Origin: CAXMST01 sp038206985 | GTDB lineage: Bacteria; Actinomycetota; Thermoleophilia; Solirubrobacterales; 70-9 | Assembly: GCA_038206985.1 (NCBI GenBank) | Contig: JBBRAH010000001.1 | Location: 132,091 to 196,090 of the forward strand | Direction: 5' to 3' | Length of the DNA: 64,000 nt | Shown: piece after piece, positions 7,039-15,440 of the stretch | Position numbering within the stretch: the first letter of the stretch is position 1 | Layout: each line of letters begins with the position of its first letter | Translations under genes and position numbers: made by a program | Notes under the pieces: model-generated | Databases searched by the model: none | What the model saw: the letters and a program-made list of their open reading frames with translations, nothing else | Told to the model about the DNA's origin: nothing

Positions 7039-7986
7039 TCAGTAGACGATCGCGAGGCTCAGGTAGTAGCCGGCCACGACGGTGAAGAGGACGGCGTCGA
7101 GGCGGTCGAGGACGCCGCCGTGGGGGCCGAACAGGCGGCCGGAGTCCTTGACGTCGAGGTCGCGCTTGATGGCGGATTCGAAGAGGTCGCCGAGGGGGGC
7201 GAGGAGGGCGATGCAGAAGCCCATCAGCAGGGCGTCGGTGCCGGAGAGCCAGTCCTGGTAGAGGCCGGCGAACCAGAAGCCGGCGGTGCCGCCGATGATC
7301 CCGACGAGGAGGCCCTCGATCGTCTTGTTGGGCGAGATCATCGGCGCCAGCGGCCGCGAGCCGAGCATCCGGCCACCGAGATAGGCGAAGGTGTCGGCGA
7401 GGAAGGTGGCGACGAGCACGTCGACCAGCAGGGCGGCACCGTGGTCGGGCAGATTGCGGAGCAGCACCGCGTGGGCGAAGGGGATCGCGATCCAGATGAT
7501 CGCGAAGACGGTGATCGCCATCGAGAAGGTGACGTGGCGCAGGCTGTCGCGGGTGGCGACGAAGCCGAGCATCACGGGGAAGAACGCAACGCCGGCGAGC
7601 ACCATGTGGAAGCTGTCGCCGAAATGGGCGGCCGTGATCATGCCCGCGGCCGCGGCGAAGGCGACCAGCGTGAACGGGCGGGCGCGCTTAGTCATCTCGA
7701 AGAACTCGCCGATGCCGAAGATCGCGAAGAGGATCATCGCCGCAGCGAAAACCTCGCCGCCGACCACGGTCACGGTCACGGCAAAGAGGATCGCGGGGAT
7801 CGCCCAGAGCAACCGCATCGCCGTCTCGTTCGCCCTGCGAGGCGGGCGCGGCGGCGGCGGTTCGACCAGGACCTCCTCGGGTTCGACCTGCTCCTCGGCC
7901 AGTTCCTCACGGACCTCGGCGGCCCGCTCGTGCGGCGGACGCGGTCGCCGGGTGCGGCGGGAGTCGGGGCGCTCGGGAAAGTCCAT
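7039..7986 (-). CDS. cdsA: Phosphatidate cytidylyltransferase (CDP-diacylglycerol synthase)
   Basis: Makes CDP-diacylglycerol from phosphatidic acid and CTP in the cytoplasmic membrane, the branch point for phospholipid synthesis. 315 aa with about seven to eight TM segments from residue 60 on. Family signatures: SPNKTIEG with following G-rich helix, and the C-terminal KRDLDVKDSG...HGGVLDRLDA block. The first 55-60 residues are an unusual Arg/Pro/Glu-rich hydrophilic extension ahead of the first TM helix. ATG start 12 bases after the uppS stop. Last gene of the rpsB-tsf-pyrH-frr-uppS-cdsA operon, as shown by the terminator at 7011. Confidence 0.95.
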   Translation of the reverse strand: MDFPERPDSRRTRRPRPPHERAAEVREELAEEQVEPEEVLVEPPPPRPPRRANETAMRLLWAIPAILFAVTVTVVGGEVFAAAMILFAIFGIGEFFEMTKRARPFTLVAFAAAAGMITAAHFGDSFHMVLAGVAFFPVMLGFVATRDSLRHVTFSMAITVFAIIWIAIPFAHAVLLRNLPDHGAALLVDVLVATFLADTFAYLGGRMLGSRPLAPMISPNKTIEGLLVGIIGGTAGFWFAGLYQDWLSGTDALLMGFCIALLAPLGDLFESAIKRDLDVKDSGRLFGPHGGVLDRLDAVLFTVVAGYYLSLAIVY

Positions 7987-7998
7987 GGCCGCGGGAAT

Positions 7999-8679
7999 CT
8001 AGTCCCGCGCGCCAAAGCGGCGCTTGCGTGAGGCGAACTCCTGCACGGCCGCCTCCAGCGCCGCGAGGTCGAAATCGGGCCAGAGCAGGTCCGGGAAGAC
8101 GAGCTCGGAGTAGGCGCTCTGCCAGAGCAGGAAGTTGGAGAGCCGCTCCTCGCCACTTGTGCGGATCACGAGGTCGGGCTCGTTCATCTCGGGTGCATAC
8201 AGCAGTGCGCGGAAGGCCTCCTCCCCGCCCCCGGCATAGCGCTCCGCAGCGTCGAGGATCTCGGCTCGGCCGCCATAGTTGAAGGCGACGAACAGGGTCA
8301 TTCGCTTATTGGCGGCAGTCTTTTGCTCGGCCCAGACCATGCGCTCGCGCAGCTCGGTGGAGACCTCGTTGCGGCGGCCGATGAATCGCATCCGCACGCC
8401 CTGCTCGTCGAGCTCCGGGGTCTCGGACTCGATCAGCTCGGCGAACATGGACATCAGGCCCTCGACCTCCTCACGGGGTCGGCTCCAGTTCTCCGTCGAG
8501 AAGGCGTAGACGGTGAGCTCCTCCAGGCCGATGCGTACGGCATCCTTGACCGTCTGCTTGAGAGCCCGGGCGCCCTCGCGGTGTCCTTCGAGGATCGGCA
8601 GCCCGCGCTCGGTCGCCCAGCGGGCGTTGCCGTCCATGATGATCGCCACGTAGCGCGCGGCGGCCGGCTCGGCGTTCAC
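7999..8679 (-). CDS. uppS: Undecaprenyl/decaprenyl diphosphate synthase (cis-prenyltransferase)
   Basis: Adds isopentenyl units in cis to form the C50-C55 lipid carrier for peptidoglycan synthesis. 226 aa. MDGNARWA at residues 15-22 contains the catalytic Asp; FSTENW and the C-terminal RTSGEERLSNFLLWQ...YSE region are the other signature motifs. The GTG at 8679 overlaps the frr stop (GTGA), matching the overlaps throughout this operon; an upstream extension to 8757 would lie inside frr and is not supported. Placed between frr and cdsA as in most bacteria. Confidence 0.95.
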   Translation of the reverse strand: MNAEPAAARYVAIIMDGNARWATERGLPILEGHREGARALKQTVKDAVRIGLEELTVYAFSTENWSRPREEVEGLMSMFAELIESETPELDEQGVRMRFIGRRNEVSTELRERMVWAEQKTAANKRMTLFVAFNYGGRAEILDAAERYAGGGEEAFRALLYAPEMNEPDLVIRTSGEERLSNFLLWQSAYSELVFPDLLWPDFDLAALEAAVQEFASRKRRFGARD

Positions 8680-9242
8680 ACCGTGAGGATCTCTTGCTCT
8701 TTGTTCTTCATCGAGGTGTCGATCTCGCCGATCGCCCCGTCCGTCAGCTTCTGACATTCGGTCTCTGCCCGCTTCTCATCGTCCTCACCGACCTCGCCCT
8801 CATCCTTGAGATCCCGCAGGTCGCTCATCACGTCGCGGCGGATGTTGCGGACCGCGACGCGGCCCTCCTCGGTGAGGTTGTGCAGCATCCGGACCATCTC
8901 CTTGCGGCGCTCCTCGGTCAGCTCCGGAACCTGGAGGCGGACGACGTTGCCGTCATTGGAAGGCGTCATGCCAATATCCGCGTCGGTGATCGCCTTCTCG
9001 ATCGCGGGCATCGCACCCTTGTCGTAGGGCGTGAGCGTGAGCAGGCGGGCGTCGGTGGTCGCGATGTTCGCGAGCTGGTTGAGCGGCGTCATCGCCCCGT
9101 AGTAGTCGACCACGATCCGGTCGAGCAGGGCCGGGGAGGCGCGCCCGGTCCGGACGCTGTTCATCTCGCCGTTGATCGACTCAACCGACTTCGCCATCCG
9201 CTCCTTCGCGTCCGATAGGAGCTCCTCGATCATCTCCGCCAT
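8676..9242 (-). CDS. frr: Ribosome recycling factor
   Basis: Works with EF-G to split post-termination ribosomes. 188 aa, standard length. N-terminal three-helix region with EMNSVRTGRASPALLDRI, then the beta domain with PLNQLANI and LTPYDKGAMPAIEKAI, and the C-terminal helix with LTEERRKEMV and VAVRNIRRD. ATG at 9242 overlaps the pyrH stop (TGATG) and has GAAGGAG upstream; a TTG one codon earlier is less likely. Part of the translation/envelope operon. Confidence 0.97.
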   Translation of the reverse strand: MAEMIEELLSDAKERMAKSVESINGEMNSVRTGRASPALLDRIVVDYYGAMTPLNQLANIATTDARLLTLTPYDKGAMPAIEKAITDADIGMTPSNDGNVVRLQVPELTEERRKEMVRMLHNLTEEGRVAVRNIRRDVMSDLRDLKDEGEVGEDDEKRAETECQKLTDGAIGEIDTSMKNKEQEILTV

Positions 9243-10003
9243 CAACCTGCTCCTTCGGTGTCGACCAATGTCCCGACGTTCTCTCCGCGAACGATCCTAT
9301 CTATGTTCGATTCGTCCGCCATGTTGAAGACGTAGATCGGCAGGTCGTTGTCCATGCAGAGCGAGAGCGCGGTCGAGTCCATCACGCGCAGGCTCTTCTC
9401 GATCGCCTCGCGGTGCGTGATCCGCGGCAGGAACTTGGCATCGGGAACCTCGGCCGGATCGGCGTCGTAGACGCCCTCCACCCCGTGCTTGGCCATCAGG
9501 ATCGCCTCGGCCCGGATCTCCAGCGCGCGCAGCGCGGCGGCGGTGTCAGTCGTGAAGAACGGGTTGCCGGTGCCGGCCGCGAAGATCACCAGGCGGCCTT
9601 TCTCCAGGTGGCGGATCGCGCGGCGACGGATGTAGGGCTCGGCGACCTCGGTCACGTCCATCGCCGAGAGCACCCGCGTCTGGGCACCCTGCTTCTCGAA
9701 GGCGTCCTGCAGCGTCAGCGCGTTGAGCACCGTAGCCAGCATCCCCATGTAGTCGGCGGTCGCCCGGTCCATCCCGGCCGCCGCGCCCTGCAGGCCGCGA
9801 TAGATGTTGCCGGCGCCGACGACGACGGCGATCTCGAGCCCGGTGCGCTGCGCTGAGACGACCTGCGCCGCGATCGCTGTGACCCGCTCGGGATCGGTTC
9901 CGTACTCCAGCGAGCCCATCAGGGCCTCGCCGGAGAGCTTCAGCAGGATGCGGTCGAAGGCCAGCTCGCCGTGCCCGTCCTCGGCTTGCGCGTCCTCACC
10001 CAT
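9242..10003 (-). CDS. pyrH: UMP kinase
   Basis: Phosphorylates UMP to UDP with ATP; hexameric enzyme of the amino acid kinase fold. 253 aa. LKLSGEALMG near residues 21-30 (ATP site), VVVGAGNIYRG near 60-70, GTGNPFFTTDTAA around 144-156, and a VYDADPAE loop. The first 14 residues are an acidic extension relative to the shortest homologues. Located ten bases after tsf and overlapping frr, in the usual rpsB-tsf-pyrH-frr order. Confidence 0.96.
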   Translation of the reverse strand: MGEDAQAEDGHGELAFDRILLKLSGEALMGSLEYGTDPERVTAIAAQVVSAQRTGLEIAVVVGAGNIYRGLQGAAAGMDRATADYMGMLATVLNALTLQDAFEKQGAQTRVLSAMDVTEVAEPYIRRRAIRHLEKGRLVIFAAGTGNPFFTTDTAAALRALEIRAEAILMAKHGVEGVYDADPAEVPDAKFLPRITHREAIEKSLRVMDSTALSLCMDNDLPIYVFNMADESNIDRIVRGENVGTLVDTEGAG

Positions 10004-10013
10004 GCTCGACGAG

Positions 10014-10625
10014 CTACTCGTCCTCGCCGATCACGAACCGGGAGAAGCGGCCGATGACGATGTTCTCGCCGGTGCTGGCGGCTGCTTCCGCGCGAAGTTC
10101 CTCAATCGTCTTGCCGTCGTGCTTTTCGCCGTTGACGTGGGGCTGGTCGAGCAGCGCGATCTCCTTGCGCCACTTCGCCAACTGGCCCTCGACGATCTTT
10201 TCGCGCACGTTCTCGGGCTTGCCGTCCTCGGCCGCCTTCTGCTCGAAGACGGTCCGCTCGGCGGCCTCGACCTCGGGCGGAATCTCCACGGAGGTGACGT
10301 ACTGCGGACCGGCTGCGGCGATGTGCAGCGCGATGTCGCGGGCGAACTCGAGGAAGTCGTCGTTGCGAGCGACGAAGTCGGTCTCGCACTGGATCTCCAA
10401 CAGCACACCGATCTTGCCGTTGGCGTGGATATAGGAGACGACGGCGCCCTCGCCGGTTGAGCGACCGGCGCGCTTGGCGGCCGAAGCCTGGCCCTTGACG
10501 CGCAGCACCTCGATCGCCTTCTCGATATCGCCCTCGGCCTCGCTCAGGGCCTTCTTACAGTCCATCATCGCCGCGCCGGTGCGCTCACGGAGCGCCTTGA
10601 CGTCGGCAGCCTTGATCTCGTTCAC
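10014..10625 (-). CDS. tsf: Elongation factor Ts
   Basis: Nucleotide exchange factor for EF-Tu. 203 aa, the short single-core form. UBA-like N-terminus VKALRERTGAAMMDCKKAL (TDVVxF-equivalent helix region at about 9-27), then the core with ETDFVARND near residue 80. GTG start at 10625 overlaps the rpsB stop (GTGA). The short core compares with forms in other bacteria that carry an additional coiled-coil insertion; nothing essential appears missing. Confidence 0.96.
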   Translation of the reverse strand: MNEIKAADVKALRERTGAAMMDCKKALSEAEGDIEKAIEVLRVKGQASAAKRAGRSTGEGAVVSYIHANGKIGVLLEIQCETDFVARNDDFLEFARDIALHIAAAGPQYVTSVEIPPEVEAAERTVFEQKAAEDGKPENVREKIVEGQLAKWRKEIALLDQPHVNGEKHDGKTIEELRAEAAASTGENIVIGRFSRFVIGEDE

Positions 10626-11683
10626 TTGCCGGTTTCCTCAGTCGTAGTGGTGGTGGTCGTGGTCTCTGCCCCGGGCGCCTTCGGGGTCTCGGCTGCGGGA
10701 GCCGGCGCCGGCGTCTGCTGCTCGCGCGGCACGGGCTTGGGCCGCGGCTTTTTGGGTGCGGCGGGTGCAGCCGGAGCGGCCTGCGCGGGCTTCTGGCCTG
10801 CCGGGGCGGCGGCCGGAGCCTGTTCACCCGCAGCGGCGGCCTGCTTGGCGGCCGCGTCGGCCTCGGCCTTGGCCTTCGCCTTGGCCTCTTCCTCGGCTGC
10901 CTTGCGCGCGGCCTCCTCGGCCTCACGCTTCTTGCGCTCCTCGTCGCGCTTGCGCTTCTCCTCGGCCTCGCGGGCATGGCGCGCCTCCTCGGCGGCCTGC
11001 CAGGCGGAAGCCGACTCGAGGATTGTCTCACCCAGGGTGCGAATGATCAGATCGCAGGAGCGGATCGCGTCGTCGTTGCCGGGAATCACGTAGTCGATGG
11101 CCCGCGGGTCGCAGTTGGTGTCGACCAGGGCGATGATCGGGATACCCAGGCGCGTTGCCTCGGCGACCGCGATCTCCTCGTTGTTGAGGTCGATGACGAC
11201 CATCGCCTCGGGGACCCGCTGCAGGTCACGAACGCCGCCGAGGTTGAACTCGAGCTTCGCCAGCTCGGCCTCCATCGTCATCCGCTCCTTGGTCGGCAGC
11301 AGCGCGAGCTGGCCATCCGCTTCGAGCGCATTGAGCTCGTGCAGACGACCGATGCGCTTGCTGATCGTCTGGAAGTTGGTCAGCAGCCCGCCGAGCCAGC
11401 GGCGGCTGACGAACGGCATGCCGCTCTTGGTCGCCCACTCCTCAACGGAGTCACGGGCCTGCTTCTTAGTGCCGACGAAGAGGACCTTGCCTCCGCGCCC
11501 GGCCACGTCGGATACAAACTGGTTCGCCTTGGCGAGCAGCTTCTCCGTCTGCAGGAGGTCGATCACATGGATCCCGTCCCGCTCGCCGTGGATGTAACGC
11601 CGCATGCTGGGGTCCCAGCGCCGCGTCTGATGCCCGAAGTGAACTCCCGCTTCGAGCAGCTCCTTGATGCCTACATCAGCCAT
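10622..11683 (-). CDS. rpsB: 30S ribosomal protein S2 with long low-complexity C-terminal tail
   Basis: Residues 1-230 are a full S2: GVHFGHQTRRWDP near 12-24, the coiled-coil region around 100-160, and the terminal DDAIRSCDLIIRTL segment. After it comes a 115-120-residue tail: first a Lys/Arg/Glu/Ala charged helix (KRKRDEERKKREAEEAARK), then Ala/Pro-rich sequence and a Thr run. ATG start with AAGGGA upstream. The tail is absent from standard S2 proteins; similar extensions on ribosomal proteins occur in high-GC actinobacteria. First gene of its operon. The leader contains a small hairpin (11737-11752). Confidence 0.96.
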   Translation of the reverse strand: MADVGIKELLEAGVHFGHQTRRWDPSMRRYIHGERDGIHVIDLLQTEKLLAKANQFVSDVAGRGGKVLFVGTKKQARDSVEEWATKSGMPFVSRRWLGGLLTNFQTISKRIGRLHELNALEADGQLALLPTKERMTMEAELAKLEFNLGGVRDLQRVPEAMVVIDLNNEEIAVAEATRLGIPIIALVDTNCDPRAIDYVIPGNDDAIRSCDLIIRTLGETILESASAWQAAEEARHAREAEEKRKRDEERKKREAEEAARKAAEEEAKAKAKAEADAAAKQAAAAGEQAPAAAPAGQKPAQAAPAAPAAPKKPRPKPVPREQQTPAPAPAAETPKAPGAETTTTTTTTEETGK

Positions 11684-11736
11684 TTGAATTCCCTTGAGTT
11701 GTAAATAGGTAACGGCCGCCTTGGCGGAGCGAGGGA

Positions 11737-11752
11737 CCCGGCTTGTGCCGGG
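11737..11752 (-). terminator. Hairpin between rluA-family gene and rpsB
   Basis: CCCGGC (11737-11742), loop TTGT, GCCGGG (11747-11752), in the 123-base gap between the pseudouridine synthase stop and rpsB. No U-tract follows on the minus strand. It may end the upstream operon or be a leader structure for S2 autoregulation; the sequence does not decide. Confidence 0.3.
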
Positions 11753-11806
11753 CAGGGCCTCGAACCGCCTTCGGGACCGAAGGTCGGCGGCGCATGTTAG
11801 AGGGGC

Positions 11807-12490
11807 TCAGGCGCCGCCGCGTGCTCGCTCGAGCGCCGCGGCCAGGTCCGGCGGCAGCTCGCTGGCGAAGCTCAGCTCGCTGCCGTCGCGCGGATGCTCG
11901 AAACGCAGCGATGCCGCGTGCAGGAACTGGCGCTCGAGACCGTGGCGGCCGGCCACGCCGTAGGCGGGGTCGCCGCAGACCGGATGGCCGATCGCGGTCA
12001 TATGGGCGCGGATCTGGTGCGTGCGGCCGGTCTCCAGCCGCACGTCCAGCAGCGCGTCGCGACCGACCCGCTCGCTGACCTCGAAGTGAGTCACCGCATC
12101 GCGCGGGCGGCGGCCGCCGACGATCACCTTCTCGGGGGAACGGTGGTCGCGGCCGAGCGGTGCCTCGATCGTGCCCGTGCGCGAGGCCGGCACGCCGTCC
12201 ACGAGCGCGATGTAGCCGCGGCTGACGTCGCGCTCGGCGATCAGCCGCGAGAGCGCCCCGTGCGCCTCCTCGGTCCGGGCGACGATGATCAGGCCCGAGG
12301 TGTCACGGTCGAGGCGGTGGACGATCCCCGGCCGCTCGGGGTCGGCGCCGCCGCCGAGCAGCGCGCCGAGCTCATCGACCAGGGTCGTCCCGTGATGCCC
12401 GGGGGCACTGTGGACGATCAGCCCGGCAGGCTTATGGACTACGGCGAGCCACTCGTCCTCGAAGACGATCTCCAGGCCGCCCGGGTTCAA
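11807..12490 (-). CDS. RluA-family pseudouridine synthase lacking an S4 domain
   Basis: Isomerises specific uridines in RNA to pseudouridine. 227 aa. The catalytic motif HRLDRDTSG is at about residues 58-66 (Asp nucleophile), followed by RGYIALVDG and the RTHQIRAHM motif. It begins directly at the catalytic domain (LEIVFEDEWLAVVHKPAG), without the N-terminal S4 RNA-binding domain typical of RluD, so the target (23S, tRNA or other) is unclear. TTG start at 12490 overlaps the lspA stop (TTGA). The lspA-rluD order is common. Confidence 0.9.
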   Translation of the reverse strand: MNPGGLEIVFEDEWLAVVHKPAGLIVHSAPGHHGTTLVDELGALLGGGADPERPGIVHRLDRDTSGLIIVARTEEAHGALSRLIAERDVSRGYIALVDGVPASRTGTIEAPLGRDHRSPEKVIVGGRRPRDAVTHFEVSERVGRDALLDVRLETGRTHQIRAHMTAIGHPVCGDPAYGVAGRHGLERQFLHAASLRFEHPRDGSELSFASELPPDLAAALERARGGA

Positions 12491-13017
12491 CGTTGCCCCG
12501 GGACGCTGTCGGAGCGCCCGGAGGACTCCGCGCCGACACCCGCGTCCGACTCGTGTTCGTCCTCGTCCTCCGACTCGCGCAGGTAGATCAACCCCAGGGC
12601 AATCACGCCGAGGGTGATCTCGATGTCGGCGATATTGAAGGCGGGCCAGCGCGGCGGATCGATGAAGTCGGTGACGGCCCCCTCCCGCACGCGGTCGATC
12701 AGGTTGCCCAGTGCACCGCCTGCCAGCAGCCCGATCGGCAACCAGAGCCCCGGCCGCTCACCGATCGAGAGGAAGTAGCCGAGCAGCACCGTGAACGAGA
12801 TCGCGGCGATGACAATGACCAGTGAGCCCGCATCGTTGAGCAGTCCGAATGCGATCCCCTCGTTGCCCACCCGGACGAAGTCGATCCCGAGCACGAACGG
12901 GATCTTCTCGCCGGGCGAGATGTTGCCCCGCACGATCGCCTTGCTGATCTGATCGAGTGCCAGCGCGATCGCGGCCACCACCAGGGCCCGCGCGAAGCCC
13001 TTGCCCGAAGTGCTCAA
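12487..13017 (-). CDS. lspA: Lipoprotein signal peptidase (signal peptidase II)
   Basis: Inner-membrane aspartyl protease that removes lipoprotein signal peptides after lipidation. 176 aa with four TM helices; catalytic Asp residues are in GNLIDRV and FNIADIEI. The C-terminal tail after the last helix is rich in Glu/Asp/Ser (about 30 residues) and longer than usual. The TTG at 13017 overlaps the yggT stop (TTGA) and starts one short stretch before TM1. The window encodes several lipoproteins (for example livJ and the 37355 gene) that would be substrates. Confidence 0.92.
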   Translation of the reverse strand: MSTSGKGFARALVVAAIALALDQISKAIVRGNISPGEKIPFVLGIDFVRVGNEGIAFGLLNDAGSLVIVIAAISFTVLLGYFLSIGERPGLWLPIGLLAGGALGNLIDRVREGAVTDFIDPPRWPAFNIADIEITLGVIALGLIYLRESEDEDEHESDAGVGAESSGRSDSVPGQR

Positions 13018-13349
13018 GGCTCGTTGATCAGCCCGACGACGATCCCCTGGGCGATCAACAGGAGGATCACGCCGACGATCGGGCTCAGGTCGAGCGCCAT
13101 CCGCGAGCCACCGATCGGCGGCAGGAAACGGCGAAACAGGTTCAGATACGGGTCCACGCTCTGCTCGATGAAGTTCGTGACCGCCCGCAGCGGCGCGTTG
13201 TAGGGGATCGAGCCGCGGAAGGTGATCACCCACGACATCACGATCCGGGCGAAGATCAGGATCAGGTAGACCGTGAAGAGGGAGTCGACGTACTGGGCGA
13301 CGTCGTTGCGGTCGAGCGCCGCCATCACTGTGCCGAGGAGCGCGTTCAA
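13014..13349 (-). CDS. YggT family membrane protein
   Basis: 111 aa with two to three hydrophobic segments (about 22-42 and 85-107) around an amphipathic region. The YGGT domain signature RFLPPIGGSRMALDLSPIV is present, typical of small membrane proteins encoded next to proC/sepF. Function unknown in most bacteria; linked to cell-envelope or plastid division. TTG start at 13349 overlaps the proC stop (TTGA). An ATG at 13325 is an alternative. Confidence 0.88.
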   Translation of the reverse strand: MNALLGTVMAALDRNDVAQYVDSLFTVYLILIFARIVMSWVITFRGSIPYNAPLRAVTNFIEQSVDPYLNLFRRFLPPIGGSRMALDLSPIVGVILLLIAQGIVVGLINEP

Positions 13350-14113
13350 CGGGTGCCCGCCATGCGCTCCAGCGAGGCCTCCACGGCCGCCACGAATGCC
13401 GGCCCGGCATCCCGCGATGCAAGCTCGTCGAGGCCGGCCTCGGTGCTGCCACCGGGCGAGGCGACGGCCGCCTGCAGATCCTTGGCGTCGTGCTTCAGCA
13501 GGAGCTCACCGGTGACCGTAGTGCTGCGTGCGATCAGCTCCGACGCCAGGTCGGGATCGAGGCCGGCGGCGACCCCGGCCTCGGCGATCGCGTCGCAGGC
13601 GAGCGCAATCCAGGCCAGCGAGCAGCCCATCACCGCGGTGGCCGCATCGAGCCGCTCCTCGGGGAGCTCGTAGAGCGTCGCGATCCGGGCGAGCAGATCA
13701 AGTGAGGGCGCAAGCGCCTCCGCGTCGTCCGGAGGGGCGTGGCAGATCTGGCCCCGGCCGAGCTCGACGCCGATGTTGGGCATCGTGCGCAACACACAGG
13801 CGGAGGGCAGCGCCTCGCGCAGTGAGGCCAGCGGAGTCGCGCCGAGCAGGGAGATCACCGGGCCTTTGAAACCGTCCAGACCTTCGGCCGCCTGCAGCAG
13901 GGCCTTGGGCTTTACGGCCAGCACGATGATCTCGCTCTCGGCGGCCAGCTCAGGCAGCCCGGCCAGCCTGCGCCCCCCGGTTTCATCCGCCAGGGCCTGC
14001 GCGCGCCCCGAGCCGGAATCGGTGAACAACATCTCGCTCGGCCCGCCGGCGCTCGCCCAGCCACGAGCGATTGCGGCAGCCATGTTCCCGGCTCCTGCGA
14101 ATCCAACCTTCAC
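13346..14113 (-). CDS. proC: Pyrroline-5-carboxylate reductase
   Basis: Last step of proline synthesis: NADPH-dependent reduction of P5C. 255 aa. N-terminal Rossmann motif VGFAGAGNMAAAIARGW, then VLAVKPKALLQA, and the C-terminal dimer domain with SPGGSTEAGL near residue 222. Standard length is about 265-275. Start ATG at 14113. Located between sepF and yggT, the conserved place in actinobacterial and other Gram-positive division-gene clusters. Confidence 0.94.
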   Translation of the reverse strand: MKVGFAGAGNMAAAIARGWASAGGPSEMLFTDSGSGRAQALADETGGRRLAGLPELAAESEIIVLAVKPKALLQAAEGLDGFKGPVISLLGATPLASLREALPSACVLRTMPNIGVELGRGQICHAPPDDAEALAPSLDLLARIATLYELPEERLDAATAVMGCSLAWIALACDAIAEAGVAAGLDPDLASELIARSTTVTGELLLKHDAKDLQAAVASPGGSTEAGLDELASRDAGPAFVAAVEASLERMAGTR

Positions 14114-14151
14114 GCCGGAGAGCCTAGATCACAGGAGCGCCCGGGCAGCAC

Positions 14152-14715
14152 TCAGCTCTGGTTGAAGAAGCCCTTCTCGACCAGGCGGGCCTTCTCCTCG
14201 GCCGAGACCTCGACGTTGGCCGGGGTCAGGAGAAAGGTCTTGTCGGCGATCTTCTGCATGCCACCGTCCATCGCGTAGGTGAGGCCGGAGCTGAAGTCGA
14301 TCAGCCGCTTGGAAAGGTCGGTAGCCGCTGCCTGCAGGTTGAGGATCACGGGCACGTTGCGCTTGAACTTGTCGGCGATCTCCTGCGCGTCGTTGAAGTT
14401 GCGGGGCGTGACGAAGTGGACCTGGACGTTGCCATCGCCGTTTCTGACAGGACGCAGCTGCCGGCGGGGGGCCGGTGCGGAGTCGTCACCGAAGATGTCG
14501 TCGATCTCGTTCGGCGCCTCCTCGCGGCGCAGGCGACGCACGTTGCCGCCGCCGCGCGCAGAGCTGCGCTGGCGCCGGGGCGCCGGCTCGGGCACCGCCT
14601 CCTCGCTGATCGTGTCGGGCTCCTCGTAGTAGCCCTCGTCCTCATAGCGATACTCGGGATCGTCGGCGAGCCCGAAGTACACCAGTGCTCTGTGCCATGT
14701 GTCGCGTACAGCCAT
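14152..14715 (-). CDS. sepF: Cell division protein SepF
   Basis: Membrane-associated Z-ring anchor that binds the FtsZ C-terminus. 187 aa: a short amphipathic N-terminus (MAVRDTWHRALVYFGL), a long acidic/Arg-rich linker (about 20-85), and the C-terminal DUF552/SepF domain (about 97-180, with VPVILNLQ and the RLIDFSSGLTYAMDGGMQKI stretch). AAGGAGGCG precedes the ATG. SepF is the main FtsZ anchor in organisms without FtsA, in line with the actinobacterial setting. Confidence 0.94.
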   Translation of the reverse strand: MAVRDTWHRALVYFGLADDPEYRYEDEGYYEEPDTISEEAVPEPAPRRQRSSARGGGNVRRLRREEAPNEIDDIFGDDSAPAPRRQLRPVRNGDGNVQVHFVTPRNFNDAQEIADKFKRNVPVILNLQAAATDLSKRLIDFSSGLTYAMDGGMQKIADKTFLLTPANVEVSAEEKARLVEKGFFNQS

Positions 14716-14801
14716 CTCACGCGCCTCCTTCGCCTCAGCGGAGCGTTCTCCTTTGGATTATGACGACCGGATCTCGCGTGGCAACCGGTCTCGCAGGGCG
14801 G

Positions 14802-15437
14802 TCAGGGAACGAAGAGCGCTGTTCCGAGCCGGATGATCGTCGCGCCCTCCTCGACGGCAACCTGCCAATCCTGGCTGGTGCCCATCGACAGACGGCTCAG
14901 ATCGTGCGCCGCGGCGAGCTCGGCGAGCGCCGCGAAATGCGGACGTGAGGCCTCTGCCTCCTCGCTGAACGGCGGCATGGTGGCAAGTCCCGCGACTTGT
15001 ACCGGGCAGCGCTCGATGAACTCACCGAGCTCCGCCGGATCGATCCCGCCCTTGCCCGACTCGGCGGCGACGTTGACCTGCACGAGGATCTCGGTCTCCG
15101 GGTCCCCCTCACGGCCCAGGCGCTCAAGGACACTGTCGGTACTGACCGAGTGGATCAGGCGGACGATCGGGAGCAGGCGCTTGACCTTGCGGCTCTGCAG
15201 GTTGCCGATGAAATCCCACTCGAAAGCGTCGCCCCAGCGCTCGTGCTTGGCCTCGAGGTCCTGCTGGCGGTTCTCGCCAACCAGGTGCACGCCCGCCTCG
15301 GCCAGCGTTCCCATCTCCTCGAGCGGCACGTACTTGGAGGCGAGCAGGATCTCGACCCCCTCCCCCGCCTTTTCGCGCGCGCGCTCGAGGTTGGCCCGCA
15401 CGGTCTCGACCTCGATGCCATGGATCAGCCCTGCCAC
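14802..15437 (-). CDS. YggS-type pyridoxal phosphate homeostasis protein
   Basis: PLP-binding, fold-type III protein without known catalytic activity, involved in vitamin B6 balance (YggS/PLPBP family). 211 aa. The PLP lysine is in LLASKYV (about residue 35); HLVGENRQQ and HFIGNLQ-like WDFIGNLQSRKV follow; MGTSQDWQVAVEEGATIIRLGTALFG-type C-terminus. The GTG at 15437 follows the upstream gene's stop by a few bases. Linked to sepF and proC as in many bacteria. Confidence 0.92.
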   Translation of the reverse strand: MAGLIHGIEVETVRANLERAREKAGEGVEILLASKYVPLEEMGTLAEAGVHLVGENRQQDLEAKHERWGDAFEWDFIGNLQSRKVKRLLPIVRLIHSVSTDSVLERLGREGDPETEILVQVNVAAESGKGGIDPAELGEFIERCPVQVAGLATMPPFSEEAEASRPHFAALAELAAAHDLSRLSMGTSQDWQVAVEEGATIIRLGTALFVP

Positions 15438-15440
15438 CCC

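Noticed and set aside
12518..13452. N-terminal extension of lspA to 13452
   Set aside because: It would run through yggT and part of proC; the TTG at 13017 overlaps the yggT stop like other genes in the cluster.
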